64,000 nt of DNA. Origin: Petrosia ficiformis. Taxonomy: Eukaryota; Porifera; Demospongiae; Haplosclerida; Petrosiidae. The translations under genes and the position numbers were made by a program. Numbering within the stretch: the stretch's first letter is position 1; every line of letters begins with the position of its first letter. The DNA is taken from contig OX345640.1 of the NCBI GenBank assembly GCA_947044365.1, positions 4,514,001 to 4,578,000 on the forward strand. The letters run 5' to 3'. Positions 48,201 through 57,642 of the stretch are shown piece by piece. The notes below the pieces were generated by a model. It was not told the origin of the DNA. It did not search any database and saw nothing but the letters and a program-made list of their open reading frames with translations.

Positions 48201-49363
48201 CGCCATTTGATTTCCATAAAGATTGCATGTATTTTGTTTCTGCACATGTGCAAACAACAACTGAATACCAACAATATATACATGTACATTCAAATATGGA
48301 AATAATAAATGAATATTTCACTAAAGGATTATTTGTTTTGGCACTAATTCAAGTAATTATCATTTATTTCATCATTACACATTATAGATGTATACGATTT
48401 GATGATAATAAAATTGTTAGTGGAGCTTATGATGGGTGAGTTTCATTATAATTAATTAGATAATTTAGCTATCATACTATCTATAGTACTATTAAAGTAT
48501 GGGATCTCAAAGCTGCATTAGATCCACGAACTCCGGCGAGTAACCTGTGTGTGAAGACATTATCAGTAAGTTAATACGTTCACATGTACAGTAACAAACC
48601 ATATGGACATTTTTGGGGCCTTAGTGAAAACCATTGTTCTGCATTTCTCACATACATGTACATTGTATATGTATTATTTAGGGTTTCATTAAGGGGAGTG
48701 GGGGCATCAGATTTCTTTTTCTAGCTAGTAAATAATATCATACATGTACAGTAGGAGTCAATAAAATGTTTATGTTTTGTGTTTGTACTACACTCTGTAG
48801 TACACTAAATATTCAACTCACTTTAAACAGTAATTAAATATTCAGTGATACATTGTATAACAGTATACGGTACAATAAAATGCCAGACATTTTGGCCTAT
48901 TTTCACCACTCTTGTTCTGCTCCCCATATACGTTGTATACAGCTCAGTTTCAATTCACCAGGCATTCACTAGATTTATCAGACAATGTCCTGTATGAGTG
49001 ACTGGCTGTTTCCACACCCTGGTTGTAGCACATAATTATTTTTCCATTTTTTTTCCATCCCAGGAACATACTGGTCGAGTTTTCCGACTACAATTTGATG
49101 ATTTCCAAATTGTTAGTAGTTCACATGATGACACTATTCTCATTTGGGATTTCCTAGACCCTTCACCAACTGATTCAAATGAAATGGAAGTTGTCCCATC
49201 TGAAGGCATTGTCAATAAACTTCCATTACAAAAGCTGCCCAGTGAAGATCCAGGCTCCCCTGATGATATCCAATTCCCAATACAGGAAACTGAAGCACAA
49301 GTTGGCCCCTCATCACCATCATTTAGTAAAAGCACAAATACAAAACAAAATTCACCGAGCTGA
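34199..49363 (+). CDS. BTRC/FBXW11: beta-TrCP (F-box/WD40 substrate receptor of SCF), complete, 13 exons
   Basis: Exons 34199-34628, 36952-37025, 38030-38142, 40219-40315, 43284-43421, 43697-43815, 44276-44381, 45567-45710, 46177-46295, 47236-47298, 48388-48435, 48487-48565 and 49064-49363 join in phase to 609 aa (human BTRC about 605). An in-frame TAA 15 nt upstream fixes the start. A Ser-rich N-terminus is followed by the D (dimerisation) domain (about 90-142, [18 protein letters not shown]), the F-box (about 143-185, [23 protein letters not shown]) and seven WD40 repeats (about 250-565). Phosphodegron-contact motifs known from human are kept: [49 protein letters not shown] and GRVFRLQFD. 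The last about 65 residues are a Ser/Pro-rich tail unlike vertebrates. It should recruit DSGxxS-phosphorylated proteins for ubiquitination. Intron 11 is 51 bp. Confidence 0.97.
35196..35792 (-). mobile_element. TA-flanked inverted-repeat element carrying a HIRAN-like ORF
   Basis: Ends CCGTAAAAGTAGAAATGTTC and, inverted, CCGTAAACGTAGAAATTTTC match at 18 of 21 positions. Each end is flanked by TA, as for Tc1/mariner-type insertion. The 597-bp element lies in beta-TrCP intron 1 and encodes on the minus strand the ORF described next. No transposase is visible. Confidence 0.75.
35295..35621 (-). CDS. HIRAN-domain-like protein of a mobile element
   Basis: 108 codons. Residues about 9-75 show the HIRAN pattern: [17 protein letters not shown], then an acidic [12 protein letters not shown] core and [10 protein letters not shown], then a second half [20 protein letters not shown] domains (HLTF/Rad5) bind DNA ends. 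Stand-alone copies are common in some invertebrate genomes, where they often accompany repeats. It is antisense inside beta-TrCP intron 1, so it is not an exon of that gene. It is open throughout, which is notable for a relic. Confidence 0.7.
   Translation of the reverse strand: MCSYSLSSMVRSYHVYKDTWSAEEGEVLRCVRETNNHYDPYAVAVVKDTVGTVGHVPKAISALCSLFLRRGGSISCTVDGDRWYSRDLLWCPPYESTVTALCYYLVHV
37290..37716 (-). mobile_element. MITE family 1 copy, reverse, in beta-TrCP intron 2
   Basis: AGTGTATATAGAGAAAAAAA and ATCCCTATGATTGCTTTGTG at the left, CAATCATAGGGATGGCCCTA and TGGGCCAT at the right. It contains TTCCTTAACTACGTATACAA. Confidence 0.92.
38982..39215 (+). pseudogene. Decayed HIRAN-like fragment in beta-TrCP intron 3
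   Basis: 77 codons including [20 protein letters not shown], then [12 protein letters not shown] and [10 protein letters not shown]. It is the same family as the ORF at 35295-35621 but more diverged, and cut off before the second half of the domain. Orientation is opposite to that copy. TIRs were not recognised, although TTTTCGCG motifs occur at both sides (about 38877 and 39276). Confidence 0.6.
40553..40962 (-). mobile_element. MITE family 1 copy, reverse, in beta-TrCP intron 4
   Basis: GTATCCCTATGATTGCTTTG at the left and AAAGCAATCATAGGGATGGC with CCTACGGGCCATAAAA at the right. It is nearly identical in body to 37290-37716. A 108-bp dispersed repeat (40438-40545, inverse of about 3268-3395) lies just before it. 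Confidence 0.92.
41640..41985. repeat. Tandem array of about 18-bp units, TGTACATGTAGTCTGTACG
   Basis: GTACATGTAGT(C/A)TGTACGT recurs about 18 times with inverted short stretches in the middle (41860-41895). It gives three overlapping Tyr/Thr/His ORFs on the minus strand that are artefacts. Confidence 0.95.
42306..42705 (+). mobile_element. MITE family 1 copy, first of a head-to-tail pair
   Basis: ATGGCCCACAGGGCCATCCC at the left. The body runs to GCTGGAAACCACAAACCAGTA, where its right end is cut off exactly as the next copy begins. Confidence 0.85.
42708..43150 (+). mobile_element. MITE family 1 copy, second of a head-to-tail pair
   Basis: ATGGCCTGTAGGGCCATCCC at the left and CACAAAGCAATCATGGGATAC at the right. 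The copy is full length, with AGGAAGTTACGTCGTTCCCG. It lies in beta-TrCP intron 4, 130 bp before exon 5. Confidence 0.9.
43840..44080. repeat. TGTGTGTCTGTATC minisatellite in beta-TrCP intron 6
   Basis: Alternating GTGTGT, GTCTGTATCCGTGT and GTATGTGTCTG units. They start about 30 bp after the exon 6 donor and stay open in several frames on both strands. Confidence 0.95.
45215..45365 (-). repeat. TA tract followed by a MITE family 1 end
   Basis: About 65 bp of TA repeats, then ATTCAACCCTGTGGAAAGCA and ATCATAGGCGTGGCCCTA. Only the TA-rich terminal part of the element is left. It lies in beta-TrCP intron 7. Confidence 0.8.
46903..47140. mobile_element. MITE family 3 copy in beta-TrCP intron 9
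   Basis: ATCTGTTTACATTCACGTTG and TGGTGAACATGAATGACTTC ends, with ATAATGTATAGTTTAGTGTC in the body. Confidence 0.75.
48880..49021 (-). mobile_element. MITE family 4 copy in beta-TrCP intron 12
   Basis: Reversed family landmarks: GCCAGACATTTTGGCC, TTCACCAGGCATTCACTAGA, GTGACTGGCTGTTTCCACAC. It ends 43 bp before the exon 13 acceptor. Confidence 0.75.
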
Positions 49364-51451
49364 TAAGAAAACTACTTCAGTGAAATATGGAAAAAAATAT
49401 TGTCCGATAAAGAATATGCTAATATAAACACTTACCATGTAATTTTCTGTTTTTTTTGCACTTATAGTTATATAATTCCTTTTCCATTCATAATTACATG
49501 TGTTGTTTTCTGTGTGTATGTATTGTATTATTGATAGTAGCTAATAATTGATGGCACATTTCTTTTTCTATTATATTCTTTACCCACAAAAAGGTCATTG
49601 AAATGATTAATTTTAATGAGAAACATCTTCAATTGCATGTAGCATTTATATGAATTTGGATTGTCTGTCTTAGGAATGTGGCCTTGAAGCTTTCAGTACC
49701 CAAAGAAGGTCTCACGGTTACAATATCATGTGCAGGAACATTTCTCTGTTTTAATACAATGTTTGATGTAAAAGATCCAGTCAAACGAATAATATGAGGA
49801 TGGATCTTCATAGTACTTGGGGATTATTTTACTTAAAATTTGCTGCTCCAATTGGAGGTATATGTGATGAATTACTTGTGTGTTTATTAATTACTCATAG
49901 CAGGTTCTTCAAAAGAGAACAGTTTCAGATTTAATGATCACATGGTATTACAAAGATATGTCTCGTCATCCTTTGTTTGGGGATATCTGCCTGAATGTAC
50001 CATTAGTGTCTGTGAGCATAATTGTAGTGTCAACTGTATTCACAAATCTTGTAAATAAAACTGGTTAGTAATTTACTCCATATCCTATGTAGTATGTTCA
50101 CTAATGTTCATGTTTTTGCAATCTAAGTAATTTGAAGAGCATTGGAACCGGACGTGCAGCAAAGCACTTCTGTACTTGTGTTTAAGCATTTGGTAAAAGT
50201 ACAAAGTGCTTGTGCTTCAAATTAATACCTAAGATGATAAATAGCAATTTCTTTGATATACTATTTTCTTCCGAGTATTGTAATGTTAGCCTGTACAGAT
50301 ATTTGTTACTGTGTTAATAAGACCAAGATTATGAGTACTTACCACTTAAGAAAAAGTTGGAATAATTATAATTATATATGAATAAAGAAATCGCACTTGC
50401 ATAGTGCACCTTAGTATATAGTAATTATTACATGTGCAATAGCAATTATCCTGAGAACCCTCAGGCATTTTGCAAAGTATGTTTAACTTCTTGGGCCTTT
50501 TGTGTTCCCTGTGATTGAAAGAGCTTCCTTATTATCACAATTACAAATATTGAAGTTATATTAAACTTTAATTTGGAGTCTGACTAAAAACTGGGTTATT
50601 TGATTGGAGTTGGAATTGAACAAATAATTATAATTGTTATTAATACAGTAAAATCAATTATGTTACCAATAATTACATTTATATCTACATGGTAATTCCA
50701 TTCATAAAAATATTAAAGTTAAGTGAAAAGGGAATTCACACAAAATAAAAAAATTCGGCAAACAGTGACGGTTATCATTTGTAATACAAAAGGTATACTA
50801 ATTATTTAAACGTACCGCTTTTGAATTTCTCATAACTTTATAATTGTATTACCTCTGTTAATAATCGGAAAAGTGCCAACAAACTATAGAAAACAAAAAA
50901 AAAACAGACAGACAAAACAATTACCATACCTTCTCACCTATAAGCAAGGGTAATATTCAGTTTTGAATACGGCTTCCATATTATTTTTATGCCTCCATAT
51001 AATTTTGATCTGATTTTATTCCAAACAGTACTTTTATATTCTTTATAATCATATCTACAGACCTATTGTGGGTTTTGTGGTTGAGTGTTATAATGGAATG
51101 AAGTACAACATCCTGTCGTCTTATAAACCTCATTTTGATTAGGCATAGGCTATCAACAGACTTCAAATTATTTGAGTATCAAATAATAGGACTTTTTTAA
51201 AACCTTTCTCTTATAAAGTTATTACTATTAATTTTTTATCATAAACTCATTAATTATAGTCATGTTAAAGAAGGAGCAATCTGCATGCTCACTGGGTTTT
51301 CTGTGAAACGGAGTATTGTTGCTGCAAACGTACAATAACTTAATACATTTAAATAATAATTATGGATACTGATAATCATTAATATTACTGTTTAGCGTAT
51401 AGTCTGACTGTCATGTGTGAAAAATGTGTAAGCTATAATTAATTTTTAAAT
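49364..51451. other. beta-TrCP 3' UTR and convergent intergenic DNA
   Basis: A plausible polyadenylation signal AATAAA lies at 50054-50059, which would give a 3' UTR of about 700 nt. Two short unassigned ORFs fall in it: minus 49629-49811 (60 codons) and plus about 49905-50066. Neither resembles a known family. From 50.1 to 51.4 kb nothing was recognised beyond AT-rich sequence. Confidence 0.5.
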
Positions 51452-52851
51452 TTATTTAAATCTTCTTTTCTTTCTCCCCCTTTTTCTTCTCCTCCTTCCT
51501 CTATTTCTTCGCTTTTTTTCCTGTAGCAAAGTAATGAGGTATACAGTAGTCTATAATAAATTATTATTCTTACTCTAACATGTTTTGCTTTGTGAAATTT
51601 TTCTTTTTTCATTTCTATTTCTATACTCTGATTCTTAAGTTTGAGTCCTTCCATTTGTTTGCCATTTCTCTTGCTTTCATTAAGAATGATAATAGGAGTA
51701 TGATGTTCAATGGCTGACTTTTCACTTTTTGACACTGTTAACAAATCCTTCTCTTCTTCATCTCGATATTTCTTTTCACAATCAACATCCATTTTGTTAC
51801 CATCTACTTCAATCGACTCCTCTCCTTCATTCCCATGATCACCCTCTTTGATAACACTCAAGTCATTGTGCACAAAATTATATTCAGTTGCAAATGATTT
51901 AGATTCCTCCTCTTCATCACGGTAACAACATTCTTCTGTTAGTAGCTCACCTGCAATCCATTGAGCCTTGGCCTTTACTTTACTGTCATGTACTACAATT
52001 AAGTCTTCTGCATATGTCTCTTCATCTCCATGACTGATTACACCCTCTTCAACTACACTAATGTCCTTTTCTTCTTGATCATAATGTACAATATTTTTTG
52101 TTGTGAGTGATCTAGATTCATCCTCTTCATTACAGTCACAATCTTCTACTACATGCTGTAAAAGATTTTCAGAGCTTTTAGTTTGTTTATCATCATCCAC
52201 TGCTATTAAGTCTTTCATTTTGTGATGTTGTTCAATATCCTCTTTGTCCACATTTTCTTTATCAATAGCACATTGGACATCATGTTTAATTACATTTGAG
52301 ACTTCCAGTTTATTAGTCTCAAAATCATTCACATCAATTGAGTTTTCCTGGTTGTCAAGAAGTGGAACATGTCTATTATCATCTTTAATTGGGTCCTCTT
52401 TGTCTTCGACTACAATTATTATGTTCCCTTCTCCATTGTCATGATGAACATGATCAAGTACATTAGAGACTGCTAGTTCTTCGTTTACATTCTCAATGTC
52501 CTTCATACCATTTAAATTTTGATGGTTATCAGTAAGAGGAACAATTAAATTCGACACTTCTTGATTATTATTTTCAGGAAATGTGTCCTCTTTGTCTTCG
52601 ACTTCAATTTCATTCTCTTCAAGAATATATTCAATTACAACTGAATTTTCTTGGTCATCATCAACAGCATTGGTTTGATTTATGCTGTCTTCTTCAGCAT
52701 TTAGGTATTCTGCAGCATTGTATTGAGTAATATCATCTGTATAAATGGTTTCATCATCAACTTCAGATTTAAAACAGCAGAAAAGTAGCCTCTTTAACTT
52801 CATCATGAAGCGCAAGTCTTCACGTCTGACTGTAACGCGGACGCTAATCAC
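51452..52851 (-). CDS. Orphan Asp/Glu-rich protein with internal repeats and basic tail
   Basis: A long acidic reading frame. I read it as two exons, 51574-52851 and 51452-51520, with a 53-nt intron (donor GTAAGA, acceptor CTACAG), giving 448 aa. Left unspliced, the frame continues to 51439 (470 aa). The N-terminus MMKLKRLLFCCFK is basic with a Cys pair. Residues about 30-350 are rich in D/E/N/V with no predicted membrane span. Repeats pair VEDKEDTFPENN...VPLTDN at about 84-135 with VEDKEDPIKDDN...VPLLDN at about 148-190, and DEEEESKSFATEYNFVHND at about 312-330 with the related EEDESRSLTTKNIVHYD at about 242-258. The spliced tail is nearly all Arg/Lys (RRNRGRRRRKRGRKKRR), like a nuclear or nucleic-acid-binding signal. 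AATAAA overlaps the stop. No homologue recognised; the function is unknown. Confidence 0.75.
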
Positions 52852-52982
52852 GCTATGTCTAGCTAGCGTCGATCGATCGATCGATCGAAGCGACAGATGT
52901 AACCGTGACGCAACGTGACGTAACGTGACGTAACGTGATAATGTATACGTTTGCCGTTTGGTGGGGGTTAAATACAGACAAC
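52852..52982. promoter_or_regulatory. Bidirectional promoter with four 10-bp-phased (A/C)CGTGACG-type repeats
   Basis: 52901-52940 reads as four consecutive 10-bp units: AACCGTGACG, CAACGTGACG, TAACGTGACG and TAACGTGATA. Their junctions make TGACG(C/T)AA, a CRE/ATF- or C/EBP-like sequence. A (GATC)n run precedes them at 52871-52888. The array lies 50 bp upstream of the acidic-protein start codon and 43 bp upstream of a divergent ATG. Confidence 0.65.
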
Positions 52983-53508
52983 ATGGAGTCGATACCTGGA
53001 TCTAAGGCGGGAATGCAGTAAAGACTTATAATTAAAAGACTAAAGAAATGTTAACAAAGGAGCACCAGAGTGATTGATTTGTAATTTTCATTAGCAAGAA
53101 GTTGTGTTTTTTATTTCCTAAGCCACGTCTAACTGATCAACGCTGCTAGTGTAAGTCTATTAGTAGTTCTGCACATTGAGGGTAAGTGTATGTACCCATG
53201 GAGTGTTTCACGCTCCATACTCCCTGATGTACCACACAGCGATTGCAATGTTAAGTACTTGTAGTAGCCTGATAAATATGTTAGCTTATTGATGAATACA
53301 ATTGTGAGCTTATAATAAATATAAAATTTGCATGAAAATAATAATTATGAATAAGAATAATTACAATTATATTTATATATATATAATTATATTATGTTCA
53401 AACTTTATTTCTAGCTTAAAAGTCCAGACCATAGTGAGCAGAAGTAGATCATTTTCTCAACCTCGTCTTGTAATGGAAGAGGACAAATTTCATAATGGAC
53501 TTATTTGA
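52983..53508 (+). CDS. Possible two-exon micro-gene, 42 codons
   Basis: ATG in good context (AACATGG) opens MESIPGSKAGM. A donor (CA|GTAAAG, 53018) and acceptor (TTTCTAG|C, exon from 53415) join in phase to LKVQTIVSRSRSFSQPRLV then MEEDKFHNGLI and a stop at 53506-53508. Support is the head-to-head position opposite a shared promoter and the phase match. Against it are the short length, the weak donor and the lack of any known relative. A second donor, GAGG|GTAAGT (53181), could instead define a noncoding exon. Confidence 0.25.
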
Positions 53509-53644
53509 TATATAGTATCAAAGAGATAATCCAGTTCGAAAACAGCTGCTAGTGTGATGAGGTATAGAATGTTTAGTATTATTGCTAATTAACTTCCCTT
53601 CTATTTAATACCGTCACTACAAAATAACGGAGTGTAAGTCCAAA

Positions 53645-53737
53645 GTAGTTTTGTCATTCAGAAATCATAAATCATGATTACCCTCACTTCAAAGTGCAGG
53701 TGAATCATGATTTACGATTTCTGAATGACAAAACTAC
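53645..53737. repeat. 35-nt-arm inverted repeat (hairpin)
   Basis: GTAGTTTTGTCATTCAGAAA... (53645-53680) pairs with ...TTTCTGAATGACAAAACTAC (53701-53737), with one or two mismatches and a 20-nt loop. Confidence 0.88.
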
Positions 53738-54187
53738 GTCAAAGTCACGTCCTGCAAAATGTCTGTAACACCTTAAATGGTTATGAATGTGTTAGCTATC
53801 TGAACATCACCTTAAATATATTAGTTAACTAAAAGTCACAATGCTTGTCTAAAATGGGTTTAGCTATGGCTATAGTAATTAAAGCAATACTAATGTATAC
53901 TAGCTACTATTAGCATAGTTTATTTTTTGATAGCTTGTATTACCAGTTTCAATTATTGACCATAGTAATCTTGTATCATTCAAAGATATGTAGCACAGCT
54001 ACCATCTCACGGTCATTACCATAATTATGACATTTCTTTGTTTATATAAACTACAATTTTACCATCATTTTAGAAAACATAATAATCTCCCAAAATAAGG
54101 TAGTTGGTACTATATTATATAAACGTTTCAGATGAGTATTCTGACAAAGGTATAACTGTTAAACATGTATTACATGTCCATGTGTAA

Positions 54188-54740
54188 ATTAAACAAGTAT
54201 CCTAATGATTGCTTCGTGATGTCATCATATGTGAAACATATCAGTCTATTACATTCATTATCCAGTCTTTTAAAGTTTGTTGTAGACCTCTAATTAGGAA
54301 CACAATTCTGTTAGAAGAGCTATTATTTCATACACAAAAACTACTAGCAGCTTTCTTCCTGCTTGTCTGCAGAGTTCAAGCTATTACCTGCCCAGTGGTG
54401 TGGAAACAGCCAGTCATGCTGGACATTGTCAAACAAATCTAGTGAATGTCCAGTAAATTAAAACTGAACTGTATTCAAACTTACAAAGTATATGGGCAGC
54501 AGGACAAAAGGGATAAAAATAGGCCAAAATGTCTGACAACTGGCTCACTATTTCACCAGTCTGCATTCCTGTACATGCCATGCATATTAATTGACGAGCC
54601 CCTGGAATGATGGAACTTCCTTAACTACATGTGTACAATGCATAGTTGTGTATGTGACACAAACAAATATATATATATATATATATACAGGTGTATAGAT
54701 TCAATCCTGTGGAAAGCAATCATAGGGATGGCCATAAAAA
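54188..54740 (-). mobile_element. MITE family 1 copy, reverse, with MITE family 4 nested
   Basis: Left ATCCTAATGATTGCTTCGTG and right GGAAAGCAATCATAGGGATG are the family 1 ends. A family 4 copy (GGTGTGGAAACAGCCAGTCA...CACTATTTCACCAG, 54393-54560) interrupts it in the middle. Confidence 0.85.
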
Positions 54741-54821
54741 TATTTCGCAATAAAATTAATGTTAATTTAAAATGCATTACATTATCATCATCATGTAATA
54801 TTAGAAGACATTTTTTCAGAG

Positions 54822-55218
54822 ATATATAGAGAAAAAGTATCCCTATGAGGCTATGACTGCTTTGTGGTGTCCATCATTCAGTAATCATGGCTAACTTTAT
54901 GATGCCTGAAACACATCAGCCTATTATAGTTATTATTTTGATTATCTACTCTGTTTACCTTTTAAAGAGCCTTGTAGAACTTTAAGAATATACTTCAGAA
55001 TAGCTATAGCTTTTAGTTCCAGTTTCTACGTAAGCTACACAGCTTTCTTTCTGCTGGTCTTGAGCGTGCATTCGTTTTCATGCCACGCCCATAGCCCCCG
55101 GGAATGACGTAACTTCCTTAACTACATATACAACGTGTACTCGTGTAAAGTGACACAAACATATATATAGTTTGAACCCGTGGAAAAGCAATCATAGGGA
55201 TGGCCCTACGGGCTTAAT
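54822..55218 (-). mobile_element. MITE family 1 copy, reverse
   Basis: TATATAGAGAAAAAGTATCC at the left and AGCAATCATAGGGATGGCCC with TACGGGC at the right. Together with the preceding copy it makes two same-orientation elements 80 bp apart. Confidence 0.9.
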
Positions 55219-55249
55219 TATTATTATTATTTCGAATTCATGTCATCAT

Positions 55250-56080
55250 TATATGTATTTGAAACACACAGTAATGACATTGTATATTATTATTGAGTTA
55301 AGTCTTTTCAATGTGATAGGGCAAGAACATCAGCCAATCTCATACAGCATTGTGATATGAACCAATCTGGGGGAAAATAATTAAAATACACACAGAGAAT
55401 TTATTGGTACTGATACTGGTACTCATACTGATGCTGATACTAAAAATCTGAAGCAAAGCTCGGGATGTTAGGAAGTAGAATAACAGGAATATATATAGTT
55501 CGAACCCGTGGGAAAGCAGTCATAGGGATGGCCCTACAGGCCATAAATTATGTATTAGTAATGACATTGTAAATTATTATTGAGTTAGGTCTTTTCAATG
55601 TGATAGTGCAAGAACATCAGCTGATCTCATACAGCATTGTGATTTGAGATAATCTTAATAATCCACACAGAGAATGTACTGGAACTGACACTAAATAGGT
55701 GCTGTTACCATTAGCAGTCAGATTTGGAATGTAGGTTATTAACACATAGCTCAGTTCATAGCATCAGGACACATAAATTCTGTATATATGAGTGAAGTTT
55801 ACACATGTGCATGCAATGAGTCTGTCCCTGCCCGTGTATCTGTGAGAACCTGAAAACAAAATAATGAGGATTTGGAATTAGGTTAGGTTGCAGTTCAACA
55901 GGAAGAGACTTGTTATGAATATGATTAAATTGTGTAATTCTTAAACTCACAATAGTATCAGTAACAGTTGACTATAAAAGGAAGAGTTGGCTGATGTAAA
56001 TAGTATTTTGAAAATTTTTGAGTGCCTACTTTTAGTAAGTAGGCTAAGTATTCACATGTTTAAATTAAATGGACGTATCT
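55250..56080. repeat. Segmental duplicate, copies 1 and 2 of a local unit
   Basis: ACACAGTAATGACATTGTA, GTGCAAGAACATCAGC and CTCATACAGCATTGTGAT recur at about 55270, 55560 and 62055. The first copy ends at AATAACAGGAA (55480-55489), where a MITE family 1 end (55490-55548) cuts it. The second continues into snRNA-like copy A. The same order is found at 62050-62550. Confidence 0.88.
55897..56045 (+). ncRNA. snRNA-like unit, copy A
   Basis: A conserved block, AACAGGAAGAGACTTGTTAT ... CAGTAACAGTTGACTATAAA (55897-55979), ends in a TATA-like box. After about 33 variable bases comes AATTTTTGAG (56013-56022), matching the Sm-site pattern, and directly a perfect hairpin GCCTACTT/AAGTAGGC with a 5-nt loop (56023-56043). 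If the TATA box sets the start, the RNA would be only about 45-50 nt. Family membership and RNA nature are inferred from four-copy comparison. Confidence 0.45.
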
Positions 56081-57316
56081 TGTAATTGAGAATTTGGTGG
56101 TGAATAGGGACGTGGAAACCAATATTACAACTTTCAGAAATGGTATTAAAGTATAATATTGTATTGTACATCATTATAATTTGTGTCATTGGTTGTTGGT
56201 GTTGTTGCTATACCATGGCTGCTTCTTCATATAAGTAGTGGAGGTGTGGTTTTGTTACTATTTATAGTAGTGAATAGTTATGTGTAGAAATTTCCAGAAA
56301 TGATGACTTTATAATATACTATACTCATGAATGTGATTACTGAATGCCTCACAGTGCAGAACCCTCACCACAAGTGTGACTAGGAAATGATAACAATGAT
56401 AATTAGGATAGCTATATTACACATCCAAAATAGTATAATACTTATACAAACCACAGAATACAATCATTTCATCCTTGAGTGAACATACGTTGTAATGCAG
56501 TTCAGAAATTTTGCGGACAGACAAAACAGTTACAGTAGCCCTTTGCTCCGTCTATTAAGGCAAGGGTTAATAAGCCTAATTCACTAGGCTATCAGACGTT
56601 TTACCTTTCATTTCCATAGTAACGAGGTGAGACTGTTTCATATTATGACATTAATATCAAACAGAAAACTTCATTTCAATTAGACCACTCTCTAAAAATC
56701 TATTTATTATCGTAATCAGAAATGCATTGTAGTTAATGAATATATTAATTGCTGAGTACCCACCACCTTAGGGCCAGTTTCTTGATGTAACCATTGCTAC
56801 TATAAATAGAAACAATTGCTTCTATAAATACAAACCGCACCCATCCCTAACAACAATGATAAACCCAAGAATATTTTTATGTAATCTTAGTTTTTAAGGC
56901 TTTGGTATTGTTTTGTCTATCAATATAATTATTTGGTGTCATTGTTTGATAGTGGTGCTATGCCAGAAATGTGGGGTGTGGTTTTGTTACTATTTATAGT
57001 AGTGAATAGTTACATGTAGAAATTTCCAGAAATGATCACATTAAAATATTCTATGTTCATGAATGAGAGTACTGAAAATGGCTAATCAGCTCTATACTGA
57101 GTCCAAAGACATCATCATGTGTAGTGACTGTTTCTTTTGTAATAATTATTTGTGTCACACATTCCATTACATTTTCTCCCCTCATGAAACAGATTGCCTC
57201 AAGACTAAGCTAACTCATAGTCTCATAACATATACAAGTACTTGTATTAATGTATCGTAGATCGTGTATATTTTACCCATTATTACATCTATTTTATAAT
57301 CATCCATAGCAGCTAG

Positions 57317-57512
57317 AGTTTTTGATATGTTTTGAAGCATGGGCCAAATTGGCTCAATATTGGTTAGTGTGTGAGCCATTGGGAATACATCTTGAGCCAA
57401 TTAACGAAAAGTACTCATAATTAACTGTGCCATCTAGCCCAATGAGAGACTGTGCAGTACCAAATAACAAGCTGTTTGTACCAATGGTGCACCATATAAC
57501 CTTATCAAAAAC
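57317..57512. mobile_element. MITE family 2 copy
   Basis: GAGTTTTTGATATGTTTTGA and CCTTATCAAAAACACTG ends. The body has TGGGAATACATCTTGAGCCA. Confidence 0.85.
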
Positions 57513-57564
57513 ACTGATCCATAGGCATAATTATATGTATAAATCTATCTATTTATACAAATAC

Positions 57565-57566
<2 letters not shown>

Positions 57567-57635
<69 letters not shown>
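57567..57635. repeat. (TA)n microsatellite
   Basis: About 66 bp of pure TA, adjoining a family 5 element. Confidence 0.98.
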
Positions 57636-57639
<4 letters not shown>

Positions 57640-57642
57640 TTA

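Noticed and set aside
49629..50066. Small ORFs after beta-TrCP as a separate gene
   Set aside because: They fall in the likely 3' UTR before AATAAA at 50054, lie on opposite strands, and match no known family.
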